64,000 bases of DNA from Streptomyces ardesiacus. Its GTDB lineage: Bacteria > Actinomycetota > Actinomycetes > Streptomycetales > Streptomycetaceae. The position numbers were made by a program, and so were the translations under genes. Shown piece after piece: positions 9,081 through 17,330 of the stretch (its first letter is position 1; the number at the start of each line of letters is the position of its first letter). The stretch spans positions 310,001 to 374,000 of the forward strand of contig NZ_BEWC01000001.1 in the NCBI RefSeq assembly GCF_003112575.1, given 5' to 3'. Under the pieces are notes generated by a model, which was not told where the DNA came from, did not search any database, and saw only the letters and a list, made by a program, of their open reading frames with translations.

Positions 9081-11249
9081 GTGCGGGACGTGAGCGGAGG
9101 CCGTTGGCGCCGGGTCGCCAGTCAGATCGGGCGGAGTGTCGCGGTGTGGGCCGTGTCCACCCTCACCATGCTCGTGCTCGCCGGGATCCTGCCGGACTTC
9201 CGGCTCCAGTCGCCCGACGGCGACAGCGCCACCGACATCGCCATCACCGCCGCGGTCGGCGCCGGCGCCTTCGGTCTGCTCTCCGCGCTGGTCTGGCCGC
9301 TCATGGTCCGCCTGCTGCTCCTGGTGCCGGCCCTCGTCCTCGGCCTGCTGGTCTTCTTCCTCAACGGCGGGCTGCTGCTCCTCGCGATCGACGTCAACCC
9401 GGCCGGACGCGGCGGTGTCGCCCCCGAGACGGCGGTCGTGGTGGCCGCCGTCATGTCCGCCGTCGCCTCCGCCACCGGCGGCGCCCTGGCCGTGCGCGAC
9501 GACGACGCCTACCGGCGCCGCCTCTACCGCCTCGCCGACCGCCGCCGCAGATCCGGGCCGCCCTGCCCGGCGGCCCCCGGCACCGTCTTCCTGCAACTGG
9601 ACGGCGTCGGCCACGACGTCCTGCGGGACGCCGTCGACCGCGGCGTCATGCCCACCGTCGCCCGCTGGCTCGGCCGCGACGGCGCGTCCGCCACCCACCG
9701 GCTCGACCCGTGGCGCACCGACTGGTCCAGCCAGACCGGCGCCAGCCAGCTCGGCATCCTGCACGGCAGCAACCACGACGTCCCCGCCTTCCGCTGGTAC
9801 GAGAAGGACACCGGCGAGGTCATGGTCAGCAACCGCCCGACCAGCGCCGCCGAACTCCAGTACCGCGCCGTGCGGCGCACCGGCGACGGCGGGCTCCTCA
9901 GCCTCGACGGCGCCAGCCGCGGCAACCTGTTCGGCGGCGGCGCCGACGAGCAGGCCCTCGTGCTGTCCATAGCCGCCCGCCGCCGCAGCCGCGAGACCCG
10001 CTCCCGGGCCGGCTACTTCGCCTACTTCTCCGACCCGGCCAACGCCGTGCGCACCGCGATGTCCTTCGTCGCCGAGGTGTGCCGGGAGATCGGCCAGTCC
10101 ACCCGCGCCCGCCTGCACAAGGTGCGCCCGCGCGTCTCCCGCGGCGGCCTCTACCCCTTCGTCCGCGCCTTCGCGACCGTCGTCGAGCGCGACGTCGTCG
10201 TCGCCGCGGTGATGGGCGACATGCTCGCGGGCCGCACCGCCGTCTACGCCGACCTGGTGGCCTACGACGAGGTCGCCCACCACTCCGGTCCGGGCAGCCG
10301 CGACGCCGCCAAGGTCCTCGGGCGGCTCGACCGGGCCCTCGCCCTGATCGAGAAGGTCGCCGAGCACGCCCCCCGCCCGTACCGGATCGTGGTCCTGTCC
10401 GACCACGGCCAGAGCCCCGGCGAGACCTTCCGCTCCCGCTACGGCCTGACCCTCGCCGATCTGGTGCGGGCCGGCTGCGGACTGCCGGTGCCGCGCAGCG
10501 CCCGGCGCACCCGCAGCGGCGCCGAGGCGCGCAACACCGTACGCGCGGCGCTGCACCGCCCCGTCGAGGAGGGAGCCGAGCAGCAGCGGCCCGCCGACAC
10601 CCCCACCGGCCGCCGCTCCGAGCCGATCGTGCTGGCCTCCGGCAACCTGGGCCTGGTCTCCTTCCCGGACGTGCCGCACCGGATGACCCGGGAGGAGATC
10701 GACGCCCGCCACCCCGCCCTGCTGCCGACCCTCGCCAACCACCCCGGCATCGGCTTCCTGCTGGTGCGCAGCGCCGAACACGGCGGTGTCGTGCTCGGCG
10801 CGCACGGCGCCGAGGTGCCCCTGGACCGGCTCGACGAGGACCCCGGGCCGCTCGCCCCCTTCGGCCCCGGCGCCGCCGACGCCGTGCGCCGCACCCACAC
10901 CTTCCCGCACACCGCGGACATCATGGTCAACTCCTTCCACGACCCGTCCGACGGCGAGGTCCTCGCCTTCGAGGAGCAGATCGGCTCCCACGGCGGACTC
11001 GGCGGCGCCCAGTCGCACGCCTTCCTGCTGTCCCCGACCGTGCTGTCCGCACCGGCCGGCCGGGGCGAGGAGATCGTCGGCGCCGAGCAGGTCCACCGGG
11101 TGCTCCGCCACTGGCTGCGCGAGTCGAACGGCCCCCAGGTGCCGGTGGGGGCCGAGGCGGGGGTGGAGGCGGAGGATCCACGGCCGAACGTCGTCAAGGG
11201 CGCACCATTTCCCGTCGCCGACGGCTTCGTACAGGACAAAAGCGCCTGA
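9081..11249 (+). CDS. Membrane-anchored alkaline-phosphatase-superfamily phosphodiesterase
   Basis: A 722-residue two-part protein. The first about 140 residues hold four hydrophobic helices resembling the small phage-holin/mycobacterial 4-TM family. From residue about 165 a type I phosphodiesterase/nucleotide pyrophosphatase domain follows. Its metal and nucleophile sites are visible: FLQLDGVGHDVL, WSSQTGASQLGILHG (probable nucleophile Ser/Thr), YDEVAHHSGPGS and VVLSDHGQSPG. The last 100 residues include the ligand-bearing SHGGLGGAQSHAF. It probably hydrolyses a phosphodiester at the membrane face, possibly a teichoic-acid, lipid or nucleotide substrate; which one is not evident. GTG 9090 is an alternative start nine bases in. 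It appears monocistronic, with a hairpin after it. Confidence 0.88.
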   Translation: MRDVSGGRWRRVASQIGRSVAVWAVSTLTMLVLAGILPDFRLQSPDGDSATDIAITAAVGAGAFGLLSALVWPLMVRLLLLVPALVLGLLVFFLNGGLLLLAIDVNPAGRGGVAPETAVVVAAVMSAVASATGGALAVRDDDAYRRRLYRLADRRRRSGPPCPAAPGTVFLQLDGVGHDVLRDAVDRGVMPTVARWLGRDGASATHRLDPWRTDWSSQTGASQLGILHGSNHDVPAFRWYEKDTGEVMVSNRPTSAAELQYRAVRRTGDGGLLSLDGASRGNLFGGGADEQALVLSIAARRRSRETRSRAGYFAYFSDPANAVRTAMSFVAEVCREIGQSTRARLHKVRPRVSRGGLYPFVRAFATVVERDVVVAAVMGDMLAGRTAVYADLVAYDEVAHHSGPGSRDAAKVLGRLDRALALIEKVAEHAPRPYRIVVLSDHGQSPGETFRSRYGLTLADLVRAGCGLPVPRSARRTRSGAEARNTVRAALHRPVEEGAEQQRPADTPTGRRSEPIVLASGNLGLVSFPDVPHRMTREEIDARHPALLPTLANHPGIGFLLVRSAEHGGVVLGAHGAEVPLDRLDEDPGPLAPFGPGAADAVRRTHTFPHTADIMVNSFHDPSDGEVLAFEEQIGSHGGLGGAQSHAFLLSPTVLSAPAGRGEEIVGAEQVHRVLRHWLRESNGPQVPVGAEAGVEAEDPRPNVVKGAPFPVADGFVQDKSA

Positions 11250-11284
11250 TTTGGAGGGGTGCGGGACCGTGCCCGACCATGGGC

Positions 11285-11305
11285 GGGTCCGGCGATCCCG
11301 GACCC
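11285..11305 (+). terminator. Hairpin after the phosphodiesterase gene
   Basis: Inverted repeat GGGTCCGG - 5 nt - CCGGACCC, 36 bases after the stop and just before the permease start. It has no U-tract, as usual for Streptomyces terminators. It could alternatively be a leader structure of the permease mRNA. Confidence 0.5.
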
Positions 11306-11329
11306 GTTCCATGAGAGGCGCACCACCCC

Positions 11330-12730
11330 ATGCACGTCACCGGGACCGTCCCCCCACCGGCTCCGGAACCGCGGGAGACCCCTGCGGCCCCCGCATCCGG
11401 CAGCACCCGGCACGCCCGCCGCTTCGGGCTCCCCGTCGCCACCGCCCTGGTCATGGGCAACATCATCGGCGGCGGCATCTTCCTGCTCCCGGCCTCCGTC
11501 GCCCCCTTCGGCACCGTCAGCCTGCTCGCCTTCGGCGTCCTGACCGTCGGCGCCGTCGCGCTCGCCCTGGTCTTCGGCCGGCTCGCCGCCCGCGACCCGC
11601 GCACCGGCGGCCCCTACGTCTACGCCCGCGGGGCCTTCGGCGACTTCGCCGGGTTCCTCGCCGCCTGGGCGTACTGGATCACCACCTGGGTGTCCAACGC
11701 GGCGCTGGCCGTCGCCGCCGTCGGCTACCTCGACGTCCTGATCCCGGTCGGCGACCACCGCTGGACGGCGTGCCTGGCCGCGCTCGTCATCCAGTGGCTG
11801 CCCGCGCTCGCCAACTTCGCCGGCACCCGCTACGTGGGCGCCGTGCAGCTCGTCTCCACCGTGCTGAAGTTCGCGCCGCTGCTGCTCGTCGCGGTCGGCG
11901 GGCTGTTCTTCTTCGACAGCGGCAACCTCGGCCCGTTCAACGCCACCGGCGGCAGCGGCATCGGCGCCGTCTCCGCCGCCGCCGCGATCCTCCTCTTCTC
12001 CTACCTGGGCGTGGAGTCCGCCGCCGTCAGCGCCGGCGAGGTCAAGGACCCCCGCCGCACCGTGGGCCGGGCCACGGTCATCGGCACCGCGGGCGCCGCC
12101 CTCGTCTACCTCCTCGGCACCCTCTCCGTCTTCGGCACCGTCGCCCACGACCGCCTGGTCACCTCCTCGGCGCCCTTCTCGGACGCCGTGAACGCCATGT
12201 TCGGCGGTGCCTGGGGCGGCTGGGCCGTCGCGCTGGCCGCCCTGGTGTCGATGACCGGCTGCCTCAACGGCTGGACCCTGCTCAGCGCCCAGACCCCGTA
12301 CGCGGCGGCCAAGGACGGCCTCTTCCCGGTCGTGTTCGCCCGCAAGCGGCGCGGTGTCCCCACCGTCGGCGTCGGCGTCACCGTCGTCCTCGCCTCGCTG
12401 CTCACCGTCTACAACTACACGTCCGGCTCGGCGAAGGTCTTCGAGGTCCTCGTCCTCGTCACCACCTTCACCGCCACCGTGCCCTACCTGCTGGCCACGG
12501 CCGCCCAGCTCTTCCACCTGCTGTCCGGACAGGGCGAGCGGGTCGACCGCGCGCGGCTGGTGCGGGACGGCGTGATCGCCTCGGTCGCGGCGGCCTTCTC
12601 CCTGTGGCTCGTCGCGGGCGCCGGCTACGCGGCGGTCTACCAGGGCGTGCTGTTCCTCTTCGCGGGTGTGCTCGTGTACGCGGTGATGGCGGCCCGCAGG
12701 CGCCGCGCGCAGACGCCCACCGCGCCGTGA
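11330..12730 (+). CDS. APC-superfamily amino acid permease/antiporter
   Basis: A 466-residue permease with about 12 transmembrane helices, the first starting at residue about 35. The APC hallmark in helix 1 is visible (MGNIIGGGIFLLPAS), as is the helix 6 region SAAAAILLFSYLGVESAAV, giving unwound Gly-rich substrate-binding segments. The cytoplasmic N-terminus is Pro/Ala-rich. It is closest in feel to the basic amino acid/polyamine antiporter (APA) group, but the substrate is not assignable. No decarboxylase or deiminase partner is nearby, so a coupled antiport pathway is not supported by context. The start is the ATG after CACCACCCC; the ribosome-binding site is weak (GAGAGG 15 bases upstream). 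Confidence 0.93.
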   Translation: MHVTGTVPPPAPEPRETPAAPASGSTRHARRFGLPVATALVMGNIIGGGIFLLPASVAPFGTVSLLAFGVLTVGAVALALVFGRLAARDPRTGGPYVYARGAFGDFAGFLAAWAYWITTWVSNAALAVAAVGYLDVLIPVGDHRWTACLAALVIQWLPALANFAGTRYVGAVQLVSTVLKFAPLLLVAVGGLFFFDSGNLGPFNATGGSGIGAVSAAAAILLFSYLGVESAAVSAGEVKDPRRTVGRATVIGTAGAALVYLLGTLSVFGTVAHDRLVTSSAPFSDAVNAMFGGAWGGWAVALAALVSMTGCLNGWTLLSAQTPYAAAKDGLFPVVFARKRRGVPTVGVGVTVVLASLLTVYNYTSGSAKVFEVLVLVTTFTATVPYLLATAAQLFHLLSGQGERVDRARLVRDGVIASVAAAFSLWLVAGAGYAAVYQGVLFLFAGVLVYAVMAARRRRAQTPTAP

Positions 12731-12864
12731 CGCGGCTGCGCGGGGAGACGAGGGGCGCGCACCCCTGGCCGGTCACCTCCCGTCCCCCGAGGAGCCCCCG
12801 CGCGCAGGCCGCCGTCGCCCGGGGGCCGGTCTTCCGGGTGGGCCGGGCCGGAGTGTGATCGGAT

Positions 12865-12900
12865 GGGGGGTGGGAACCCGGCCGCGGGCTCCCACCCCCC
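12865..12900 (+). other. Long GC-rich hairpin upstream of osmC
   Basis: Perfect 11-bp inverted repeat GGGGGGTGGGA / TCCCACCCCCC whose 14-nt loop contains a second CCCG/CGGG pairing. It ends 33 bases before the osmC start. It may terminate permease read-through or, if the osmC promoter is upstream, form a 5'-UTR structure. Confidence 0.6.
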
Positions 12901-12933
12901 CAGTACAGCAAGAGAATTCGAGAGGAACCCGCC

Positions 12934-13359
12934 GTGGCAACCACGCGCTCCGCACACACCGTCTGGGAAGGCAACCTGCTCGAGGGCAACGGTGTCGTCA
13001 CCTTCGACTCGTCCGGCATCGGCGAGCAGCCGGTGTCGTGGCCGTCGCGCGCCGAGCAGGCGAACGGCAGGACCAGCCCCGAAGAGCTGATCGCCGCCGC
13101 CCACTCGAGCTGCTTCTCCATGGCCCTGTCGAACGGCCTGGCCGGTGCCGGCACCCCGCCCACCAAGCTCACCACCTCCGCCGACGTCACCTTCCAGCCC
13201 GGCGAGGGCATCACGGGCATCCACCTCACCGTGGAGGGCACCGTCCCCGGCCTCGACAACGACGCGTTCGTCGCCGCCGCCGAGGACGCCAAGAAGAACT
13301 GCCCGGTCAGCCAGGCCCTGACCGGCACGACCATCACCCTGTCGGCCAAGCTGGCCTGA
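12934..13359 (+). CDS. osmC: OsmC-family peroxiredoxin
   Basis: A 141-residue OsmC/Ohr-family thiol peroxidase that reduces organic hydroperoxides in the cytoplasm. Both redox cysteines are in place: the first in AAHSSCFSMALSNGL (residue about 54) and the second in KKNCPVSQALTGT (residue about 129). The length and the sequence around them fit the OsmC rather than the Ohr subgroup. The GTG start has GAGAGGAA about seven bases upstream. It appears monocistronic, bounded by a hairpin upstream and a strong convergent terminator downstream. No OhrR-type regulator is adjacent, so induction is probably by a stress sigma factor, which fits OsmC proteins elsewhere. Confidence 0.95.
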   Translation: MATTRSAHTVWEGNLLEGNGVVTFDSSGIGEQPVSWPSRAEQANGRTSPEELIAAAHSSCFSMALSNGLAGAGTPPTKLTTSADVTFQPGEGITGIHLTVEGTVPGLDNDAFVAAAEDAKKNCPVSQALTGTTITLSAKLA

Positions 13360-13384
13360 CCCCGGCGGTCCGTCCGCCGGCGTC

Positions 13385-13425
13385 CCCGTGCCCTCCCGCA
13401 CGCAACGTGTGCGGGAGGGCACGGG
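13385..13425. terminator. Bidirectional terminator between osmC and the propeller gene
   Basis: Perfect 17-bp inverted repeat (CCCGTGCCCTCCCGCAC and its complement) around a 7-nt loop, lying between two convergent stop codons. Confidence 0.85.
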
Positions 13426-13437
13426 CGTCCCGTCAGG

Positions 13438-14616
13438 TCAGCGCCCGCCGGTCAGCAGCACCGGCGTGGGCAGGCTGCCGCCCGCCTCCTCGTACCCCAC
13501 GGCCGTGACGCCCCCCGGGGTCCAGGCCACCCCGGTCAGGTACCGGCCGCTGTCCGTACCGCCCGACGGCACGGACAGCTCCGACCACCGGCCGTGGCGC
13601 AGCCGCATCACGTACGGTGTGCCGTCCGGCCGCTCCCCGGCCACCACCACGCCGGCGGGCGCGAGCGTCAGGTCGTTCACGCGCCCGGCGCCGGCGGGCG
13701 TCCGCACCTGCCTCCAGGAACGGCCGTCCCAGTGCGCGAGCAGGGCGTGCCCCGGGTCCTCGTCGTCCGCCAGCTTCCGGCCCGCCGCCCAGACGTCGTC
13801 GGCCCCGCGGGCCTCCAGGTCGACGAGTTCGCCGTTGACCCCGTCGTAGGGAACCGGCACGCGGGACCAGGAGACGCCGTCGTAGTGCAGCATCGCCGGC
13901 CGGTCCTCGGAGGTGTAGCCGGACACCCACACGTCGTCCTCGGCGACGGCGGTGACGGAGTAGGTCCACAGCGAGGCGGCGTCCGGCACGGGCACGAGGT
14001 GCCACGCCTCGCCGTCCCAGTGCTCCACCACGGCCTCCGCGTGCGTCTCCTGGGTCGTCCCCCCGGGCTTGCCCGGAGTGGGCACCTCGCTGTCGACGAC
14101 GATGAGCCAGCCGACCGCCCACACGTCGTCCAAGGCCCGTGCCGACACGTCCAGCAGTCCGGCGCCGGCGAACCTCTTGCCCTCCGGCGCCGGTGCGTCG
14201 ACCACCCGCCACTCGGTGCCGTCCCAGTGCTGGGTGAGGAAGGCCCCCCGCGACTCCTCGTACTGGCCGACCATCCAGGCGTCGTCCTGGGACACGGCGC
14301 TGATCTGGCCGATCTGGCCGGAGCGGTCGGCGAAGGCCGGCATCGGCAACCTGCGCCAGGACCGCTCACCGTCGTCGCGGGTCAGCAGCAGCGGCGTCCT
14401 GGGCCGGGTCCTGCCCTCCTCGCCGACCCCCACTCCGTAGGCCCAGGTGGTGTCGCCGTCCACCCGGGTGACGCCGGTGAGCGCGGCGTCGCCCACCCCC
14501 GTCAGGTCCGCGGCCAGCCACCGTGCGTCGGCGTGTGCCGTGGCGGCCGAGACGGTGACCACGGCCAGGGCCAGGGCCGCGACGGCGGTCGTCGTGCGTG
14601 CGCGTGCTCCACTCAT
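13438..14616 (-). CDS. Secreted beta-propeller-like repeat protein
   Basis: A 392-residue exported protein with signal peptide MSGARARTTTAVAALALAVV and cleavage near TAHADA. The mature part is built of about six repeats, each containing a D-D/A-x-W-x-x-G strand (for example AVSQDDAWMVGQY, ALDDVWAVGW, AEDDVWVSGY, GADDVWAAGR) and a W-D-G-x-x-W strand (HWDGTEWRVV, HWDGEAWHLV, HWDGRSWRQV). The repeats imply a bladed propeller. No catalytic motif is visible, so ligand or surface binding is more likely than catalysis. The ATG at 14616 has GGGAGAA eight bases upstream. The gene diverges from the ECF sigma factor across 195 bp, making it a candidate member of that sigma factor's regulon. Confidence 0.85.
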   Translation of the reverse strand: MSGARARTTTAVAALALAVVTVSAATAHADARWLAADLTGVGDAALTGVTRVDGDTTWAYGVGVGEEGRTRPRTPLLLTRDDGERSWRRLPMPAFADRSGQIGQISAVSQDDAWMVGQYEESRGAFLTQHWDGTEWRVVDAPAPEGKRFAGAGLLDVSARALDDVWAVGWLIVVDSEVPTPGKPGGTTQETHAEAVVEHWDGEAWHLVPVPDAASLWTYSVTAVAEDDVWVSGYTSEDRPAMLHYDGVSWSRVPVPYDGVNGELVDLEARGADDVWAAGRKLADDEDPGHALLAHWDGRSWRQVRTPAGAGRVNDLTLAPAGVVVAGERPDGTPYVMRLRHGRWSELSVPSGGTDSGRYLTGVAWTPGGVTAVGYEEAGGSLPTPVLLTGGR

Positions 14617-14811
14617 GCTGGGTTCTCCCGCTGCGTTCTCGGTGTTCGACGTCTGCACTCCTTCTCAATGAGGTGGTGGGGGCGGGACGTTGCGGCGTCC
14701 GGCGACTTCCGCCGCCCGATCCGCCGGTCCGGGCCGCAACCGGGAGGGCGTGCCGGCGCACTTGAAGGGTGAGACCGTCCGCGCGCGCGGACGGGGAAAG
14801 GGGGGGGCGGG

Positions 14812-15297
14812 GTGGAGCGCGGTGAGGACGCGTTGCACGACTTCGTCCGCGACAGACGCCTGGCGCTCTTCCGGAGCGCCTTCCTGATGTGCGGCAACCG
14901 CGACGAGGCGGAGGACCTCGTGCAGACGACCCTCGTCAAGGTGGTTCTCGGCTGGCGGCGGCTGCGGAGGCTGGACAACGTCGAGGCCTACGCCCGCAAG
15001 ACGCTGTTCAACACGTTCATCGAGGGCAGGCGCCGGTTCTGGCGGCGTGAGCACGCCTACGGGGAGATGCCCGACCGGGCCGCCCCCGAGTCCGACTCGG
15101 AGACCGGGATGGTGGTGCGCGCGGCGCTGGCCCGCCTCACACCGCGGCAGCGGGCGGTGCTGGTGCTGCGCTACTGGGAGGACCAGAGCGTCGAGGCGAC
15201 GGCCGCGGTGCTCGGCATGCGGGAGAACACGGTGAAGAGCCACACGGCCCGCGGGCTGGCGGCCCTGCGCGCCCAGGTGGGGAAGGAGCTGGTATGA
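14812..15297 (+). CDS. SigE-family ECF RNA polymerase sigma factor
   Basis: A 161-residue extracytoplasmic-function sigma factor of the actinobacterial SigE-family type. Region 2 is FLMCGNRDEAEDLVQTTLVKVV with NVEAYARKTLFNTFIEGRRR. Region 4 is LARLTPRQRAVLVLRYWEDQ followed by the HTH VEATAAVLGMRENTVKSHTARG. The GTG start at 14812 follows an AAAGGGGGGG ribosome-binding stretch. Its stop overlaps the next gene's ATG, the usual arrangement for an ECF factor and its membrane-bound regulator. Autoregulation is likely by analogy, but no promoter could be assigned with confidence in the 195-bp divergent region. Confidence 0.95.
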   Translation: MERGEDALHDFVRDRRLALFRSAFLMCGNRDEAEDLVQTTLVKVVLGWRRLRRLDNVEAYARKTLFNTFIEGRRRFWRREHAYGEMPDRAAPESDSETGMVVRAALARLTPRQRAVLVLRYWEDQSVEATAAVLGMRENTVKSHTARGLAALRAQVGKELV

Positions 15298-16103
15298 GCG
15301 ACGCCGGACACGACGAGGTGCGCGACCTGCTCGCCCGGGCCGCCGAGGGGGCCGGCCCTCCCTCGTTCGGCGCGGCGGCGGTGTTCGCCGAGGCGTCCCG
15401 AGTGCGCCGAAGGCGCCGGGCGGTGGTGGCCGGCGGGGTGCTGGCCCTCGTGGCCGGGGCGCTGACCACCGTGTCCGCCCTGCCCCCGGGCGAGGCGGAC
15501 CGGCCCTCCGCCCTGTCCTCCCCTTCCGCCCCTCCGGAGCACACCGGGCTGACCGGCGGTTCCGGGCGGGAGGAGAGGCTCGCGGGGCTGCTGCCCGCCG
15601 GCGCCGGGGAGGTCGAGGAGGTCTCCTGGGCCGTGCTGCTGAAGGGCGCGGACCTGGCGGGCGCCACGAGCGGGGAGTCGCGGGGCGCCCTGGACGGCGA
15701 GTACGCCGTCCACCGGCCCGACGGCGTCGGCTACCTCGGGGTCGCCCTGCGCGACCAGAGGTACGCCGGGGCCAAGTTCCCGGACGAGAAGGACCCCGCG
15801 GCCGACCTCTGCGCGCGCACCGGGTCCGGGGCCCCGCGCGCGGACTGCGTGCGCGAGGAACTGGCCGGCGGCCGGGTGCTGACCGTGTGGCGGCCGTCGC
15901 GGGAGCACGAGGAGGGAGGCGTGGAGTGGGGCGAGGAACTGACCGGCCGGCTCGCGCTCCCCGACGGCCGGGTCCTGGTCGTCCGCGACAGCGCCGGCTA
16001 CCGCGGCCCCGGGCAGCTCGGCCCGCCGCTGCGGACCCCGCCCCTGACCCGGGAGCAGTTGCGCGCCCTGATGCTGCGGCCGGAACTGGTGGCGGGGCGG
16101 TAG
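15294..16103 (+). CDS. Single-pass membrane protein, candidate anti-sigma factor
   Basis: A 269-residue protein. Its roughly 42-residue cytoplasmic N-terminus (DEVRDLLARAAEGAG ... EASRVRRRRR) is followed by one transmembrane helix (AVVAGGVLALVAGALTTVSA) and a roughly 205-residue extracytoplasmic domain with two conserved-looking cysteines (DLCARTG, RADCVREEL). Topology and coupling (ATGA overlap with the ECF gene) fit an anti-sigma factor, but no zinc-binding HxxxCxxC motif is present, so it is not a ZAS-type anti-sigma. The outer domain may sense an envelope signal. The family was not recognised; the anti-sigma role is inferred from context. It converges on narI with only nine bases between stops and no visible terminator. 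Confidence 0.8.
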   Translation: MSDAGHDEVRDLLARAAEGAGPPSFGAAAVFAEASRVRRRRRAVVAGGVLALVAGALTTVSALPPGEADRPSALSSPSAPPEHTGLTGGSGREERLAGLLPAGAGEVEEVSWAVLLKGADLAGATSGESRGALDGEYAVHRPDGVGYLGVALRDQRYAGAKFPDEKDPAADLCARTGSGAPRADCVREELAGGRVLTVWRPSREHEEGGVEWGEELTGRLALPDGRVLVVRDSAGYRGPGQLGPPLRTPPLTREQLRALMLRPELVAGR

Positions 16104-16112
16104 CCGCGCGGG

Positions 16113-16835
16113 TCAGGAGCCCGCGCGCTCCCAGCCCCGCCGGTCCGGGCGCGGCCCCAGCTGCCGGGGGTCGCGCGACCGGTAGACCACGTACGGGCGG
16201 GTCAGGTACTGCAGGGGCGCGCTGAACATGTGCACCAGCCGGGTGTAGGGCACCAGGGCGATCAGCACCATCCCGACCACCGCGTGCACGTGGTACAGCA
16301 CCGGCACGCCCTCCATCAGGTCCGTCCGCGGGTTCAGCGTGAACAGGCTGCGCGCCCAGGGGGCGATGGTGCTGCGGTAGTCGTAGCCGTTGCCGGAGGT
16401 GTCGGAGAGCTTGGCGATCATGCCCAGCAGCAGGGCGCCGAGGAGGAAGACGTACATGAGCTTGTCGTTGGCCGTGGTGGCGCGGAAGACCGGTGCGTTG
16501 GTGCGGCGCCGGTAGACCAGGACGGCGATCCCGGCGACCGCGAGGACCCCGGCGAGGGTGCCGCCGTAGAGCGAGAACAGGTGGTAGGCGTGCTCGTCGA
16601 TGCCGATCGACCGCGTCCAGGACGCCGGGACGAACAGGCCGATCAGGTGGCCGGCGAGCACGAAGAGGATGCCGTAGTGGAAGACCGGCGAGGCGATGTT
16701 GAGCAGCTTGGACTCGTAGACCTGCGAGGAGCGGGTCGTCCAGCCGAAGCGGTCGTAGCGGTGCCGCCAGACCAGGCCCGCGATCAGCAGCGCGAAGGCG
16801 GCGTAGGGCAGGACGCCCCACAGGAAGACGTTCAT
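16113..16835 (-). CDS. narI: Respiratory nitrate reductase gamma subunit (cytochrome b)
   Basis: A 240-residue membrane subunit that oxidises menaquinol and passes electrons via two b hemes to NarH. It has five transmembrane helices, beginning FLWGVLPYAAFALLIAGLVW. Heme-ligand histidines are visible in SPVFHYGILFVLAGHLIG and in YHVHAVVGMVLIALVPYTRLVH. The end of the protein (YVVYRSRDPRQLGPRP) is cytoplasmic, as usual. Its ATG overlaps the narJ stop by four bases; it is the last gene of narGHJI. No separate promoter is expected. Confidence 0.97.
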   Translation of the reverse strand: MNVFLWGVLPYAAFALLIAGLVWRHRYDRFGWTTRSSQVYESKLLNIASPVFHYGILFVLAGHLIGLFVPASWTRSIGIDEHAYHLFSLYGGTLAGVLAVAGIAVLVYRRRTNAPVFRATTANDKLMYVFLLGALLLGMIAKLSDTSGNGYDYRSTIAPWARSLFTLNPRTDLMEGVPVLYHVHAVVGMVLIALVPYTRLVHMFSAPLQYLTRPYVVYRSRDPRQLGPRPDRRGWERAGS

Positions 16836-17326
16836 CGGCGGGCTCCGGTCGGTGCGGGCGGCAGGGTGGCGCACACGGCGTCCAGGACGCACGCGTAGGG
16901 CGTGCCGAAGGCGGTGAGGCGGGAGCGGAGCTGGTCCAGGGCGTCGCGGTGCTCGGTGAGCATGGTCAGGTCCCCGGTGCGGGAGGCGAACTCCAGGACG
17001 GCCGGCAGGAAGTCCGGCAGCTCCTCCCCGGTGAACTCCAGGCCGTGCCGCCGGTACAGCTCCTTGAAGCGGACCAGGGACATTCCCCGGTTGCGGGTGT
17101 CGCCGTCGGTCCACCAGCTCAGGTACAGGCTGTGCCGGTTCCTGAAGTCGAAGACCTCCACGTAGTGCGCCTGGAGCGCGTCCTGTCCGGTCACCGCCGC
17201 GTGGTCGGTGAAACCGCGCAGTTGCGGGGCCGCCTCGCGCAGCAGGGGCAGTCGGGCACGGAAGTCGTCGTCGGGATACGTCAGACAGAGCGCCGCCGCC
17301 TGGTGGAGCACCTCGAAGCCGGGCAT
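16832..17326 (-). CDS. narJ: Nitrate reductase molybdenum cofactor assembly chaperone
   Basis: A 164-residue TorD/NarJ-type chaperone needed to insert the molybdenum cofactor and FeS clusters into NarG before membrane docking; it is not part of the final enzyme. Characteristic segments are LHQAAALCLTYPDDDF and the NarJ signature HYVEVFDFRNRHSLYLSWW. GMSLVRFKELYRRHG and the ELPDFLPAVLEF helix follow. At 164 residues it is near the short end for the family. The ATG at 17326 lies four bases beyond the narH stop, and its stop overlaps the narI start. Confidence 0.97.
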   Translation of the reverse strand: MPGFEVLHQAAALCLTYPDDDFRARLPLLREAAPQLRGFTDHAAVTGQDALQAHYVEVFDFRNRHSLYLSWWTDGDTRNRGMSLVRFKELYRRHGLEFTGEELPDFLPAVLEFASRTGDLTMLTEHRDALDQLRSRLTAFGTPYACVLDAVCATLPPAPTGARR

Positions 17327-17330
17327 CGGA

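Noticed and set aside
14736-14763. ECF autoregulatory promoter (GCAACC, 16 bp, GCACTT)
   Set aside because: The match is loose and no consensus for this sigma subgroup could be applied with confidence.
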